Assembly (NCBI RefSeq): GCF_021155765.1
Contig: NC_060109.1
Coordinates: 5,729,001 to 5,793,000, forward strand
Length of the DNA stretch: 64,000 nucleotides
From: Diprion similis
Lineage: Eukaryota; Arthropoda; Insecta; Hymenoptera; Diprionidae
Reading direction: 5' to 3'
Below, in pieces: positions 1 through 10,295 of this stretch. Every line of letters begins with the position of its first letter. Positions within the stretch are counted from its first letter, which is position 1. A program made the position numbers and the translations under genes. The notes below the pieces were generated by a model that saw nothing but the letters and a program-made list of their open reading frames with translations, was not told the DNA's origin and made no database searches.

Positions 1-36
1 GTGTGAATCTGTTGACACTTTTTCGTTCAGTTTTAA

Positions 37-539
37 TAAAACGCAATGCTGCGTACGGAATTGCGGAAATGTGGGGTTTTCAAAACGCCAAACCTAACAT
101 TCCACAGCTTCCCCAAAGCTGGTCTTCCTTTTTTTGATATAACAAATCATTTCGGTATAAGCGAAAAAATTGATCGAAAAAGAGCCTGGGAAAGAGCGTT
201 ACTAATAAACAAAAAATGGTCTACCACAAATAAGAAGGTGTGCTCTTTACACTTCAAAGTAGATGACTATGTACTTTCAGGTATACTATACCCTAAAATT
301 CAATTATTGCCCATGACAATTTGAATCAATATTTTATTCATAAATTGTAGATCCTAGATCAACCATAAGACGTTTAAAAAAACTGCTTTTTCATCTTTCA
401 ATCTTCCAAGAGTATATGACAAAATCAATAAAAGAAAAAAACAGAAGCCGAACGAGAGAACAGAGAGATTTACCAGGAAAACCTAAAAAAAAAACGAAGC
501 GAAATATCCCAACAGCTGGATAAAGCAAGAACAAAAAAC
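37..539 (+). pseudogene. THAP zinc-finger part of a THAP-DDE transposase (5' part, frameshifted)
   Basis: The THAP domain is a C2CH zinc finger that binds DNA, usually the transposon ends. The first cysteines (C-C-V-R-N-C-G) are read in one frame around 43-65. The rest (FPKAG, the W of AWERALL, and V-C-S-L-H-F followed by D-D-Y, up to about 290) is read in the frame that starts with the ATG at 46, so a frameshift lies near 75-95. From about 325 to 539 there is a basic, Lys/Arg-rich stretch with no clear domain. It leads into the transposase body downstream on the same strand. The THAP call is good. Assignment to the ISL2EU/IS4EU group rests on the neighbouring DDE and YqaJ genes. Confidence 0.7.
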
Positions 540-1497
540 ATGCCAGTCACAACTGAGGAAAGTACAGGTTTACATGAAACAGAACATGTTGTGGAAGAAA
601 ATTCCTTAGCTTCATTTGAGATACCTCAAATTATTGATGAGCACGAGAGTACCAATGCTGGTGATGAAGATGAGATGGGTAGAAGTGTGGAAAGTGTAAG
701 TGTGAATGGTGACGATATAATATCAAGGATAATTACAAATGATCAAGAGCTTAGTACTATGACAGGCATTCCCAATTTTGAAGTTTTGCAGACTTTGATA
801 GATATTATAAATATTGTAGCACCTTAGACGAAATCACATACACTTAAATTAAGTATACGTAACCCCATCATTATGACTTTTATGAAATTCAAGCATAATG
901 TAAGTTATGCACTGCTGACTGTAATATTCAGATTGTGTTCGGTAGAAAATTGCAGGAGAACTGTCTTTCGCATGCTCGATGTTTTAAGTAGCGGTCTGAA
1001 ATTTGTGGTTAATTGGCCTTCTGAAGTTGAGGTATCTAAGAATATACCGTTATGTTTTAAAGAATTCACAGATGTACGAGTAGTTATCGATTGCATAGAA
1101 ATATTCATTGAAAAATCTAAAAACTTGTGCTGTCAATCAGCTACGTATTCGAATTATAAGTCCGGATATACAATCAAATTTATGACCGGTGTCTTTCCAA
1201 GAGGTCTAATTACTTTTGTAAGTAGAGCTTATGGAGGTCGCAGTTCAGATAAAGTCATTTTCGAGCAAAGTCGCCTGACTAGATTAGTAGAAAAAAATGA
1301 TGCGATAACGGTAAATAAAGGCTTTCTCATCGATGGCATTTGCAAAAACAATGACATTAGATAGATACGGCCCCCATTCCGTCGTAAGAGAAAGCAATTT
1401 TCAGCACAAGAAGCCTTACTCAATGCTAATATCGCAAAGGCAAGAGTAAATATCGAGAAATCTAATGAAAGGCTCAAAAAGTTCAAAATACTTTCTT
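540..1497 (+). pseudogene. DDE transposase body (DDE_Tnp_4/IS4-5-like), ISL2EU-type, interrupted
   Basis: This is the transposase catalytic region that belongs with the THAP domain upstream. An acidic linker (540-827) is followed by the family core. The core is recognisable from D-C-I-E-I-F, the block around CCQSATYSNYKS at about 1130-1160, GVFPRG..FVS.AYGGRSSDK, and a basic C-terminal helix region (RRKRKQFSAQEA) at 1375-1410. Everything is in one frame apart from two in-frame TAG codons, at 825-827 and 1362-1364. The reading frame then runs into the LINE target site at 1498-1512 and resumes after the LINE at 6589. The copy is dead on three counts: the THAP frameshift, two stops and the insertion. 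Confidence 0.75.
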
Positions 1498-1512
1498 CTA
1501 AGGTACGTAGTA
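1498..1512. repeat. Target-site duplication of the LINE (left copy)
   Basis: CTAAGGTACGTAGTA is repeated exactly at 6574-6588 at the other end of the LINE. The last TAGTA merges with the microsatellite tail of the element, so the exact 3' boundary is ambiguous by a few bases. Confidence 0.9.
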
Positions 1513-1768
1513 GTAGTAGTAGTAGTGTTTTATTGCATACCAATATGGTGTTACATTATATACATATATCTATTTTATCTTCCCCATCTCTGTTTGTTCT
1601 TCACAATTCCTCATCCCTCCTCTTATCTCTAACTTATTCTAATCTTATTTTATTTATCACATCTCTATTGCTTATTCTCTTAATTGTTTATATATTGCAC
1701 CTATGTTTATTTGTACTTTGTGTTCACTCTTTTGTTCTTTCCTTCTCAGCCTTTCTTTTCCCTTGATT

Positions 1769-3868
1769 CTATTCTTCCTCTGTGGTGTTACCTTCTTTTT
1801 CCCATTGCTGTCTGTCTCTCTTAGCTTTTTCTTCCCTTTTTTTCTTTAAAAGTCTTCCCCATTTTAATCCTTTACCATCTTCGCTGATTATATCTTCAAT
1901 CTTTCCTGGTTGTCCTTCCATGTCTCTGCATCTTCCTGCGAGATGCTCCAATGTTTCTTTTTCTGCTTCGCATAGTCTGCAGAGTCTTTTTCTTTCTGGC
2001 AGCCAGTATTTATTTGCATTCTCCTCGTTTCCACATCTTAATCTTGCTACTATTGTTACTGCATCCCCTCTCCTCCCCCTTTTTCCTGTCAGGTATCTTG
2101 GGATGCCGATACTTCTGATACTTGGATACCTTTCTGCGGTTCGCGAGCTCATTATCTTATCCATCCTTTCTTGTGTCTGTACCTCTTTGTCTCTATTTAT
2201 TGCATTTTCTTCTAGGCTTCCATCGTTTTCTAGTAGTCGTTCCGCTTCTAATTCTCCTATTCCGCATCTCCAAAGGTATTGTTGTCTCTCTTTGCCGTCC
2301 CTTGTGTACCTCCCCTTCGCTTCCTCTTTCCGACGTTCCTCTCGGCATGCCTTTAGCACGGGTCTGTCTTCTAACTTTTTTATCTTTTCTTCGTATCGTA
2401 TAGCTCTCTTACCCGCTGCCACCCTGATTTTATCTCTCTTCAATTCATCTCTAATTACATAACCCGGTGTCGTCCTTTCCGCTCCTAATATCCATCTCAT
2501 ATATTTTTCTTGTACTTTCTCCATTTCCTCACGCTCTTTCCAGCCCCAGATTTCTGCCCCGAACATCAGTATTCCCTTGATTATTGCGTCGAAGAGTTTA
2601 ATTCTCCATCTGATGTCTCCTCTGAACTGTCTTTCTCCTATTCCCCACAGGCTTGCCATGGCTATCTTTGCTTTCCTTACTCTTTCTCTTAAGTGTGCCT
2701 CTTCTCTGTTATTGTTCGTGATATTGTAGCCTAGGTATTTCATTTCCTTGACCTCTTCTATTTCCTTGTCCCCCCATTTCCATTTATTCTCTTTCCTCTT
2801 TCCTCCGTTCTTTCTCGCTACCATTATCTTCGTCTTCTCGCCACTCACCTCTAGCTTTTTTCTTTCAAAGTAACTCCTGGCTCTTTCGATCATTGCTTTC
2901 AGTTCCCCTTCCCTCTCTGCTAATAGTACAATATCATCGGCATATCCTAGTGACCATATTTTTTCTTTTCCGATAACCACGCCTCCGTCCTGTCCTTTCT
3001 TTAGCACCTCTTCCAGGTCTGCGATGTAGATGTTGAACAGTGTGGGGCTTATCGGGCACCCCTGTCTCACCCCTTTCTCCACCCAGAATTCTTCCGAAAC
3101 CCCGTCTTCCCCTCTCACTCTGCACTTTGTCTCTTTGTATATCTCTTTTATTCTCTTTATCATTTCCTCTGATACCTGTCTTTTTTCCATCGCTGTCCAT
3201 AATATATTTCTGTCTAGACAGTCAAATGCAGCTTTCAAGTCTAGAAATGCCATTGCAATTTTTCCTGCTTTCTCCTTCAGTCTGTTTCCTATGATATGTT
3301 TTAGTACGTAAATATTATCCATCACCCCTCTTCCTTTCCGAAATCCTACTTGCGTGTCCGAGAGTAGTTTTTTGTCTTCTAGCTCTTCCACTAGTTGTTT
3401 GTTCAGTATGCCTGCATATATTTTATATGCTGTTGACGTCAGCGTAATTCCTCTGTAATTTCGGGCATCTTCTTTATCTCCTCTCTTGAATATAGGGATT
3501 ATTATCCCTTCCCTCCACTGGCTTGGGTATCCTTCTCCATTCCATACTTTTTGGATAATCTTCTTCAATTTTCCTGCCATATTCGGCCCGCCGTATATCC
3601 AAGCTTCGTTTTTTATGTTATCGCTGCCCGCCGCTTTGCCCCGCTTTAGCTTTCTTATTTGTTCATATACCTCTTTGCTCCAATCCAACCCGTTCTCTTC
3701 CTTTGCTTCTTCGTCTTCTACTCTTTCCTGTACTTCCATCCTTTCTTTGTCGCATTGTGGTCTGGTTTCCACCCCTTTTAGGGACTTTAGAAAGTGTGCT
3801 TTCCATTCCTCTAATGTTATTCTTTCTGATGTCTCCCTTTTTTTTTTCCTGAACTTGTTCACATACTT
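1769..3868 (-). pseudogene. LINE ORF2, reverse transcriptase and C-terminal finger
   Basis: Same frame as the endonuclease, separated from it only by the TAG at 3869-3871, with no further stop for about 700 codons. The RT fingers and palm are clear: IIPIFKRGD, AFDCLDR, RQGCPISPTLFN and the catalytic Y-A-D-D box near 2935-2945. The thumb follows, then a C-terminal Cys/His motif (C-R-L-C ... H-L-A-G-R-C) near 1925-1990 as in many insect LINEs. Product size is normal for an ORF2 C-terminal half. One in-frame stop in an otherwise intact 2.1-kb frame suggests a young copy, a single recent mutation or a sequence error. Confidence 0.85.
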
Positions 3869-5041
3869 CTATGCTTCACTTTCATCTTTTATTCCCTCTA
3901 GCTCTTTCTCTTCATTCCTTGTCCATTGCAACCTCTTTTCTTCGCATTTCTTTTTGTATATTCCTCTTTTCGCCTTGAATGCCTGTTCGTCCTCTTCTTT
4001 GCCTTCTCTCGCCTTTCTCCACTCTTTTCGTAGCTCTATTTTCATCTCCTTGCATTCTCTGTCCCACCATGCTTTATATCCGGTCTTATTGCCTGGTTTT
4101 CGAATTCTTGTTGATGTTGCTTTTTCCACCTCCTTCTGTAGCTCAGTCCATTCTTCTTCCACCCCTGACGCTGCCCAGTTTACTGTTTCCATTCTTTCTT
4201 TGAATGCCTTTGCCTCTTTTTCGTCCCACACCTGTATGTACATTCCTTCTTTCGTTTTTTCGTTCTTTGCTGGCTTTCTGTTGCTTCCTATCGTTACAAT
4301 GATTGGTTGATGGTCTGATTCTGTTCTGCAGCCTATCTTGAAACTGTTTATCTTTTCCCAAGTTCTCTCATTACTTATACCATAGTCAATTGTTGTTCTT
4401 TTGGGGCCTTTGTGGAACTTCCATTCTCCCTCCTCGGCATCCTCTTTATTTCCATTTAGAATTGACCATCCCCTGTCTTCTATTACTTTCATCAGCTCTT
4501 TCCCCTCTTTGTTTTCTTTTTTGTCCTTCGCCCGTCTTTTTCCTGTTTCTGTTGGGTCTTCGAAATTATCTCTGCCTCCCCTTTCTCCTATTCGTGCATT
4601 GAAGTCCCCTCCGATGATTAGATTTTCTTCTTCCCGTTCTTCTCCTACTGTCTCCTCTAGTTCTTTCAATTTTTCTTTCGCCCCCCCTCTGTTGTAGAAT
4701 GTGATCACTCTCCATATTTCATCCTCCCGTCTTATTCTCACTTCCTGTATCCCTTCACCTCTCAGGATTATTCCGTCCTCCTCTAAACCGTATTTCACTC
4801 CTGTGATTATTCCTCCCCTGGCTCTGCCTTTTTTCTCTTGCCTGTCTGCGCCCTGGCATCTCCATTTCCATGTTTTCGGTAGTCTTTTCTCCCAACTTGT
4901 CCACTCTTTTTCTTCTAACCACGTTTCTGTCAGGCCTATGATATCAAATTCCTCTAAGTACTCCCAGAAATCCTCGTCCTTCTCTCTTATACCTGCTACG
5001 TTCCAGAATATTATCTTTATTTCTCCTTCCTCGTGCCCTTG
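3869..5041 (-). CDS. LINE ORF2, endonuclease (APE-like) part
   Basis: This is the apurinic/apyrimidinic-type endonuclease that nicks the target DNA for priming. Reading in the ORF1 frame straight after its TAA there are no stops down to the TAG at 3869-3871. Motifs in order are FWNVAG at the start, LTETWL, GGDFNARIG near the middle, TIDYGI, and SDHQPI with the catalytic histidine. The first 80 or so codons contain no ATG. The only start-like codon is a GTG at 4798, which would remove the first catalytic motif. Translation must therefore depend on reinitiation or readthrough at the ORF1 stop. A long basic region follows up to the TAG. Confidence 0.85.
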   Translation of the reverse strand, partial: QGHEEGEIKIIFWNVAGIREKDEDFWEYLEEFDIIGLTETWLEEKEWTSWEKRLPKTWKWRCQGADRQEKKGRARGGIITGVKYGLEEDGIILRGEGIQEVRIRREDEIWRVITFYNRGGAKEKLKELEETVGEEREEENLIIGGDFNARIGERGGRDNFEDPTETGKRRAKDKKENKEGKELMKVIEDRGWSILNGNKEDAEEGEWKFHKGPKRTTIDYGISNERTWEKINSFKIGCRTESDHQPIIVTIGSNRKPAKNEKTKEGMYIQVWDEKEAKAFKERMETVNWAASGVEEEWTELQKEVEKATSTRIRKPGNKTGYKAWWDRECKEMKIELRKEWRKAREGKEEDEQAFKAKRGIYKKKCEEKRLQWTRNEEKELEGIKDESEA

Positions 5042-6301
5042 TTATTGTGTTCCTCTTCCTCTTCCTCTTGCTCTTCTGCCTCTATCCCCGCCCCTCCTGT
5101 TCTGCTCATTCGCCCTTGTACTTCTTCTTTCCACCAAGCTCTCTGTCTCTTCGTTCCATTCCCATTGCGTCTCTTCTATCAGTATTTTCTTGTATCCTAC
5201 CTTCGTTCTTCTTCCTTTTTCCTTTTCCACTCTGGCTCTTTCTAAAATCCTTCTCTGTATATCCCGTTCCTTGTCTGTGAGGTCGTCGTCTATGAAGATT
5301 TTTTCCTCCGCCAGGTGTCTTTTTTGTCCCATTATTTTCCTCTTTTCTTCCCAGCTTTGTACTTTTACTAGTATTGCCTTTCCTTGTGCTCCTCTCATGT
5401 CTATTGTTTCCCTTATTCCTATTTTTTTTCTTGTGATCCTTTCGATAATCTCACTTGCCACCTCTGCTGCGTTTCCACCCGTGGGGAGATCCTGGCCCTT
5501 GATCACTATGTTATTTCTCCTTTCCTGTCTGTCCTTTGCCTCTATCTTTCTTCCAACCTCTCTGATCATTCCTTCTAGCTCTCTCGACTCCGTCCTTCTT
5601 TCATTGTCCACTTCTTCCGCAGTGATTCTCGCTTCCTCTGCAACTTCCTTCTTCATTCTTTCCCAGTGTTCTCTGTGTAGATTATCTTTTTCTGCTATGT
5701 TATTTTCTAGCCTCTGTATTCTCTCTTCCAGCCTCCTTCTTTCATTCTCTCCCTGGTTCTTTACTATTTCTATTAGATTTATCAGTCTCTCCTTATCCTC
5801 TCTCGCCTCATTCCTACTTACGTTGGCTTCGTCCCGTAGTATCTTCAATTCTGTCACCATCTGATTCATTCCTTTTGTAATCTCTTCCAGGGCTTTTGTT
5901 ATTCCCTTTGTAGTCTTAAGGCCCTCTGCTTGGTGTTCTCCGTCGTCCCTATTTACTTTCCCTGACTCTGGCGTTTTCCTTATTTTGTACTTCTTGGTCG
6001 CTGTTTTGGTCGGAGTTTGGTCCTCGGAATCCTCGTCGTCTCCATGTCCTTGTTCTTCTTGCCTCTTTCTTTTCCAGAGTGACTCCAGTGTTTGTGCCTG
6101 ACCCGAGTTTTTCTCCCTCCTATCTGCATTTGTTAATCTTCCCCTTTTCTTCTGTTTCGGCGACGCGCCCGGCGTCTTCCATGCCTCGCTTATTCCGTTC
6201 TCCGTTTCTATTGCGCTGTTGTAGTCTGTTAGGTTTTCTCTCTCTCCTCTCCTGTCTCTGTCGCTCCTCAACTCGGGCTCCTCTGTCGCCGCTCCCGCCA
6301 T
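5042..6301 (-). CDS. LINE ORF1 protein (coiled coil and RRM-like nucleic-acid chaperone)
   Basis: A 419-residue ORF1p-like protein that would coat the LINE RNA and help target-primed integration. The N-terminal 100 or so residues are charged and disordered. Residues about 120-260 form a heptad-rich, Glu/Arg/Lys coiled coil. An RRM-like segment starts around 270 (NNIVIKG) and is followed by a C-terminal domain with IFIDDDLTDKER. The tail is RGRGRGRG-like and basic. ATG at 6301 is the first start in frame after the leader. ORF1 ends with TAA at 5042-5044 and, unusually, the endonuclease ORF continues at once in the same frame. No internal breaks are seen. Confidence 0.85.
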   Translation of the reverse strand: MAGAATEEPELRSDRDRRGERENLTDYNSAIETENGISEAWKTPGASPKQKKRGRLTNADRREKNSGQAQTLESLWKRKRQEEQGHGDDEDSEDQTPTKTATKKYKIRKTPESGKVNRDDGEHQAEGLKTTKGITKALEEITKGMNQMVTELKILRDEANVSRNEAREDKERLINLIEIVKNQGENERRRLEERIQRLENNIAEKDNLHREHWERMKKEVAEEARITAEEVDNERRTESRELEGMIREVGRKIEAKDRQERRNNIVIKGQDLPTGGNAAEVASEIIERITRKKIGIRETIDMRGAQGKAILVKVQSWEEKRKIMGQKRHLAEEKIFIDDDLTDKERDIQRRILERARVEKEKGRRTKVGYKKILIEETQWEWNEETESLVERRSTRANEQNRRGGDRGRRARGRGRGTQ

Positions 6302-6573
6302 CTCTTGTGTTGTGCTTGTACTCTGTCCCGTGTCTGCGTCTGATTTCCTGCTTGTCTTTGTCTCTGCTGTTTTGAGGTTATTTTATTCGTGATTCTCTTT
6401 CCACTTTATCTTTTGCTTTACCTGGCTTTCACTTATCTCTTTCGATAACCTTGTTTCCCTTTCTTCTTTTTCTTGTATGGTGTCTTCCTGGATTCTCCGA
6501 GTCTTACGTTCTCGAATTATATACGCGACGCTTCACCTTGCGACTTTTGCGCTCGGTGTCCGTACCGGAAGTC

Positions 6574-6588
6574 CTAAGGTACGTAGTA
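6574..6588. repeat. Target-site duplication of the LINE (right copy)
   Basis: Exact 15-bp match to 1498-1512. After it the transposase reading frame resumes. Confidence 0.9.
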
Positions 6589-6683
6589 CTCTTGTGGCAA
6601 GAATAGATCAAATATTTACAATTATATGTGCTGTCGTTGATCTCAGTTTATCAATACTAGCAGACGATAGATTTGTTTTGTAG
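6589..6683 (+). pseudogene. C-terminal end of the LINE-split THAP-DDE transposase
   Basis: Directly after the right-hand copy of the LINE target duplication the frame continues with residues typical of the end of this transposase family (IFTIICAVVDLS, then a final DDRF-like motif). It ends at the TAG at 6681-6683. It matches the frame left at 1497, so the LINE entered a contiguous transposase gene. The remainder is about 30 codons and has no independent start. Confidence 0.7.
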
Positions 6684-6838
6684 CTTGATATGATAATTTT
6701 CATTGAAGATGTTATGAAATTGGTAGGGAATAAAAAGAGTTTGTTCAATTTATCTTACTTTTTTTTATTCGTCACATTCCTCTCGAAGGTGTGGAGAATT
6801 ACAAATTTTATGGATCATGTTATTGAAATATGCATACT

Positions 6839-7634
6839 TCATTGTGTTAAGACATGTGTAACAAATGGAATCTCAATTTCAATTGCAATTATGAGGTAAC
6901 TGTCATCGAACGAAGCATAAACCATAAAACCAGTATGAGTCACTTTCAAAACTCCCATTCCAACTTGAATTTGGCCATAATAGGCATGCTTCTTTGCTGG
7001 AGTGTATTGGTCCTTCCGTTTTCTCAAATATTTTACTTCCGAAATTACTTTATGAATATTATTACTTTTACCACTGTAAGGGCACTTAATTTTTAGCAAT
7101 GCGTAGGGCTCGCCGTCTTCAAAAATAACTCCATCAAGAGAATACCCTAGCGAAGGATTTGATTTTGCTACGATCAAATCGCATTTAATTTCATCGACTG
7201 ATCTCATCGTCAGCTGTTGGTACAATTTATGAGCCATTGGTTCATTTTTAATACCATATTTGACAAATTGGTTGTTGACTGATTTTTGATAAAAATACTT
7301 CAAGACCTTTTTCGCCAATCAGGTGACTTATTAGAACAATAAGTATAAATTTGGTAATATCTTGAACCTGTGATACGAAACTGGCGTTCGTCTGGCCAGG
7401 TACTATACGATTTCCCACTTTCAAATAAAATCGAAGACACATCTACCTCCAATTTATCAAACACGGTCTCGCAATATTTACGTAATGGCCTGAATTCCAC
7501 TGCTGACACGAGCTCTATGATGATTGAATTTTGTCGGTTCACAATAGCAGATATCAACGCAATAGGTGGATCAATACTGTTATTGGTCACGCCATGGGTT
7601 TTGTGTCGCCCGCATCTACACGTAGGAAGATTTC
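6839..7634 (-). pseudogene. YqaJ-type exonuclease domain gene of the ISL2EU-like transposon (3' part, frameshifted)
   Basis: The translated segments carry the eukaryotic-transposon form of the YqaJ viral-recombinase/exonuclease domain. In order these are a cysteine-rich C-R-C-G-R-H start (near 7615), FRITGSRYYQIYTY (about 7380-7340), then KYGIKNEPMA, NPSLGYSLDGVIFEDGEP and L-x-I-K-C-P-Y (about 7260-7090). The aspartate and E/K-type metal-binding positions sit in the last two motifs; here the usual ...LEIKCP is LKIKCP. The frame changes near 7310. Such genes accompany THAP-DDE transposases as a second transposon gene, here convergent with the transposase. The C-terminal end is uncertain. Confidence 0.65.
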
Positions 7635-9095
7635 AACAAAAACAAGTTAACAAACAGAACAGATAAAAATATCCAGAAACAGGTGAATATTGAAGAAATT
7701 CAAACAAATCTTCAATCGAGAAATAACATACATTACTGTATAAAAACAGTCAATTGACTGAAAATTGATTAAATTGATTGAGAAAATGATGTAAAGGTCA
7801 TTAAAAAATAAATTAATTCAATGTGATGAAAAAACGTTTGAAAAAACTTTGTCAATAGACAAGTGTAAATAAAAAAATTAAAACAAAATGCTCGCGCATA
7901 CTTAACTATCAATGCGTGCGCATATTTTGTACTAAGTATTACTTTACGTATAGCACACTCTTGTTCTTCAGATAGCTTGATTTCATCGCAACTACTGAAC
8001 TTCTTACTGTACACTGAAAAAAAAAATTTGATATTTTCTACACAATCATTGTGTCGAGACATTTTGTAATCTATTTGGTCGAAGAAAGAAAATGTTTGTT
8101 TGCGTTCATCAAGTACTCCAAATTTATTAACTCGCCAGAACTATATTATTTCCTTAGCCAGTATTTAGCTGCGGTTACTAAATGTCGGCTGTGGTTTCGT
8201 ACAATGAAAGAAACAAATTGTTTGCATCAAAACAACAAAATATCTTATTTTGTTCTATCTAACATTTTGTTCCATCAACGAATTTTATTAATTACCTATA
8301 CTAACAAAAAACAACGTAATAATTGGCTAATAATGCCAAATATTTTGTTGAAGGTAGTATATTCATAATCATACCTACCAAATCTTTTGAATGTTTTTTG
8401 TAACAGAAATAAAATCCCTTTCATTCAGCCTGTGGAACAGTGAATAGAAAAATGTAGTAACGGCAAATAAATAATTTCGTGTAATTACTGAATTTGTTCA
8501 TGGAATTTCTAAGGTTGTGGAATTTACGAAATGTCAGATAATCTGGCTGTATATTATTGTATACTATAAAGTGTATATATTTGTAAATCGTGGCCGTGTG
8601 TTGAAGGTTAGACACAATTTTTTGATCCATGAAATCTGTTTTCTATTCACAGTCGATTTGCCGCAAAACAAGCGGTTTACTTGAAATCCCTTTGATTGAA
8701 CTAAATTAATTTTTCTTCCAATGAAAAATAAAAAACTCCTTTCGGAAAAAAGAATAATTTTTTGAAACAGATTACTCGATCATATATACGTTTATTTAAG
8801 ACGAAGATTGATTCATTTCACTCGAGGAAATATCATTTTCTCCCAAATATCATAAATTGTTGGTGTCATATAAATAACTCCTTTCTGAAAAATAAATAAT
8901 TCTTTGAAATAAATGAATAATTCTTTCGTAAATTTCTCTTGCGGTATTTAGAATTTACTAAATAATTCTGATGAAATCCAGTGATGAATGTCATAATTTT
9001 ATTAAAGAGTTCTCAGTCACTGTATTATCTATCACGTCTGTGTGGAACGTACATTGTATTATGAATCAAGTAAAGTCATGGACTGCTATAAACTA
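7635..9095. other. Stretch without a supported gene
   Basis: AT-rich sequence. A 97-codon minus-strand frame at 7769-8062 has no motif I recognise. At 8010-8030 there is an end-like sequence (TACACTG, a run of A, then TTTG) whose inverted match lies at 9697-9716. It may mark the left end of a small non-autonomous DNA element. Confidence 0.4.
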
Positions 9096-9170
9096 GGTTG
9101 GCGTAGTAGGTGAGGTGTCCGACTCGTAATCCGAACGTAGCGAGCGAATGAGGTTCGAGTCCCGGTTAGG
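9096..9170 (+). tRNA. Degenerate tRNA-like sequence (Thr-CGT-like) or head of a tRNA-derived SINE
   Basis: The block contains a B-box GGTTCGAGTCC at 9152-9162 and an anticodon-loop-like CTCGTAA at 9123-9129. The anticodon stem is TCCGA/TCCGA, one base away from a perfect TCGGA/TCCGA. The extra arm is long and the acceptor stem does not close, so it is not a functional tRNA gene. A tRNA-derived SINE or pseudogene is more likely. Confidence 0.4.
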
Positions 9171-10295
9171 ATTAATAATGCGCTAAGTTTCATAATCGAT
9201 CTCAAATGCCTTCTAAACGAATCTAGGTATTGATAAAATGTTAAAATGGTATTTGCGCTCACGAAAAATCATCAACATCAATTATCCACGGGTTAGAAAA
9301 GAAACGGCTAGTAGATTCATATACAAATAATTCTTTTTTTTTGCGTTAAATAAGATTTCTTGGAGACAACGAAACTTTTTTCTGGGTGTAGCTGCAACCA
9401 AAGAGGGGTGCAGCTATATGAATCCGTTTTCCCACCGCAATGCTATATTTTAGTCACGTCTGTATTATAATTTAATAGCTTCCTGGAAATTATTTTGTAA
9501 TTAAGTATTTTTTTGACAGCATTAAGTAAATTGTTTGAAATTCTGTAACAAGAGGCTTAACAGTCTCAATGAAAACATTTTGTTTTCTGCGCACTATGAG
9601 TCAACGAAACTTTTTGGTCGTGTGAAAATAATGTTTGGTCGGATGTATATTAACCCTGAAATTACGTTATCATAATCAAAATTTGGTCATTACAACCAAA
9701 CTTTTTTCTGAGTGTAGCAAGGGTGGTTTTTTAATGGCGTTGGCTAATATTGTTCAAGTGACCGTTTTTGAGGTGCACTCCAGACGCACCTGAGATCGGT
9801 ACTCGAGACCATTTGTAAACCGTCTGTTGATCTAGTCGCCAACCGGGTGCGAGCAATAAAGTCGAGCAATCACGGATAAAGGCTTGCTTCTCGCCCCCCC
9901 CCCCCCCTGTCAGCTCTCAAGTGAGAGAGCACTTTACCATCGCTTGAAATTATTTCTATTCTTATATCTTTTCTATCGAATATTTCGTCGTATTAAAGAA
10001 AAACAAGATTAAGTATTGTGTTAAAAACAATATACGTGTTTTGTGAGCAATGTAATAACCCACTAAAGAACTTCTCGCCACACTCAACAAGCTTGAATTC
10101 GATTACTAACGTAATAATGAACTAAATACTTCAACATTGTACAAGTCATTTCTGTAATATGATAAAGTTTTCAGTTGGAACAATATAGCTATGAGATGCA
10201 TTTGAAATTGAGATTGAACCGATCACTTACCTATTGCAGAATAATAACACCCCCACTGTGTGCCTACATTTACTGCTCAGGCCAGCTTTGCAGCT
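9171..10295. other. Stretch without a supported gene
   Basis: Non-coding. It holds two copies of an end-like motif in the same orientation (CTTTTTTCTGGGTGTAG near 9374-9390 and CTTTTTTCTGAGTGTAG at 9701-9716) and a 14-base C run at 9894-9907. Confidence 0.4.

Larger units (their letters stand above)
1513..6573 (-). mobile_element. Full-length non-LTR retrotransposon (LINE), minus strand
   Basis: The element runs from its 5' end at 6573 to its 3' end near 1513. In transcript order it has about 270 bp of 5' leader, ORF1 (coiled coil plus RRM-like), an apurinic-type endonuclease, reverse transcriptase, a C-terminal Cys/His finger and a short 3' UTR. The 3' end is a trinucleotide microsatellite rather than poly-A (six TAG units on the plus strand at 1508-1525). 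A 15-bp duplication, CTAAGGTACGTAGTA, flanks it at 1498-1512 and 6574-6588. The APE endonuclease and microsatellite tail suggest the I/Jockey/R1-like range, but I do not assign a clade. Confidence 0.9.

Noticed and set aside
1782..5864. Long plus-strand open frames rich in Ser, Leu, Phe and Pro across the LINE
   Set aside because: They are antisense shadows of Arg/Glu/Lys-rich LINE ORFs and contain no domain.
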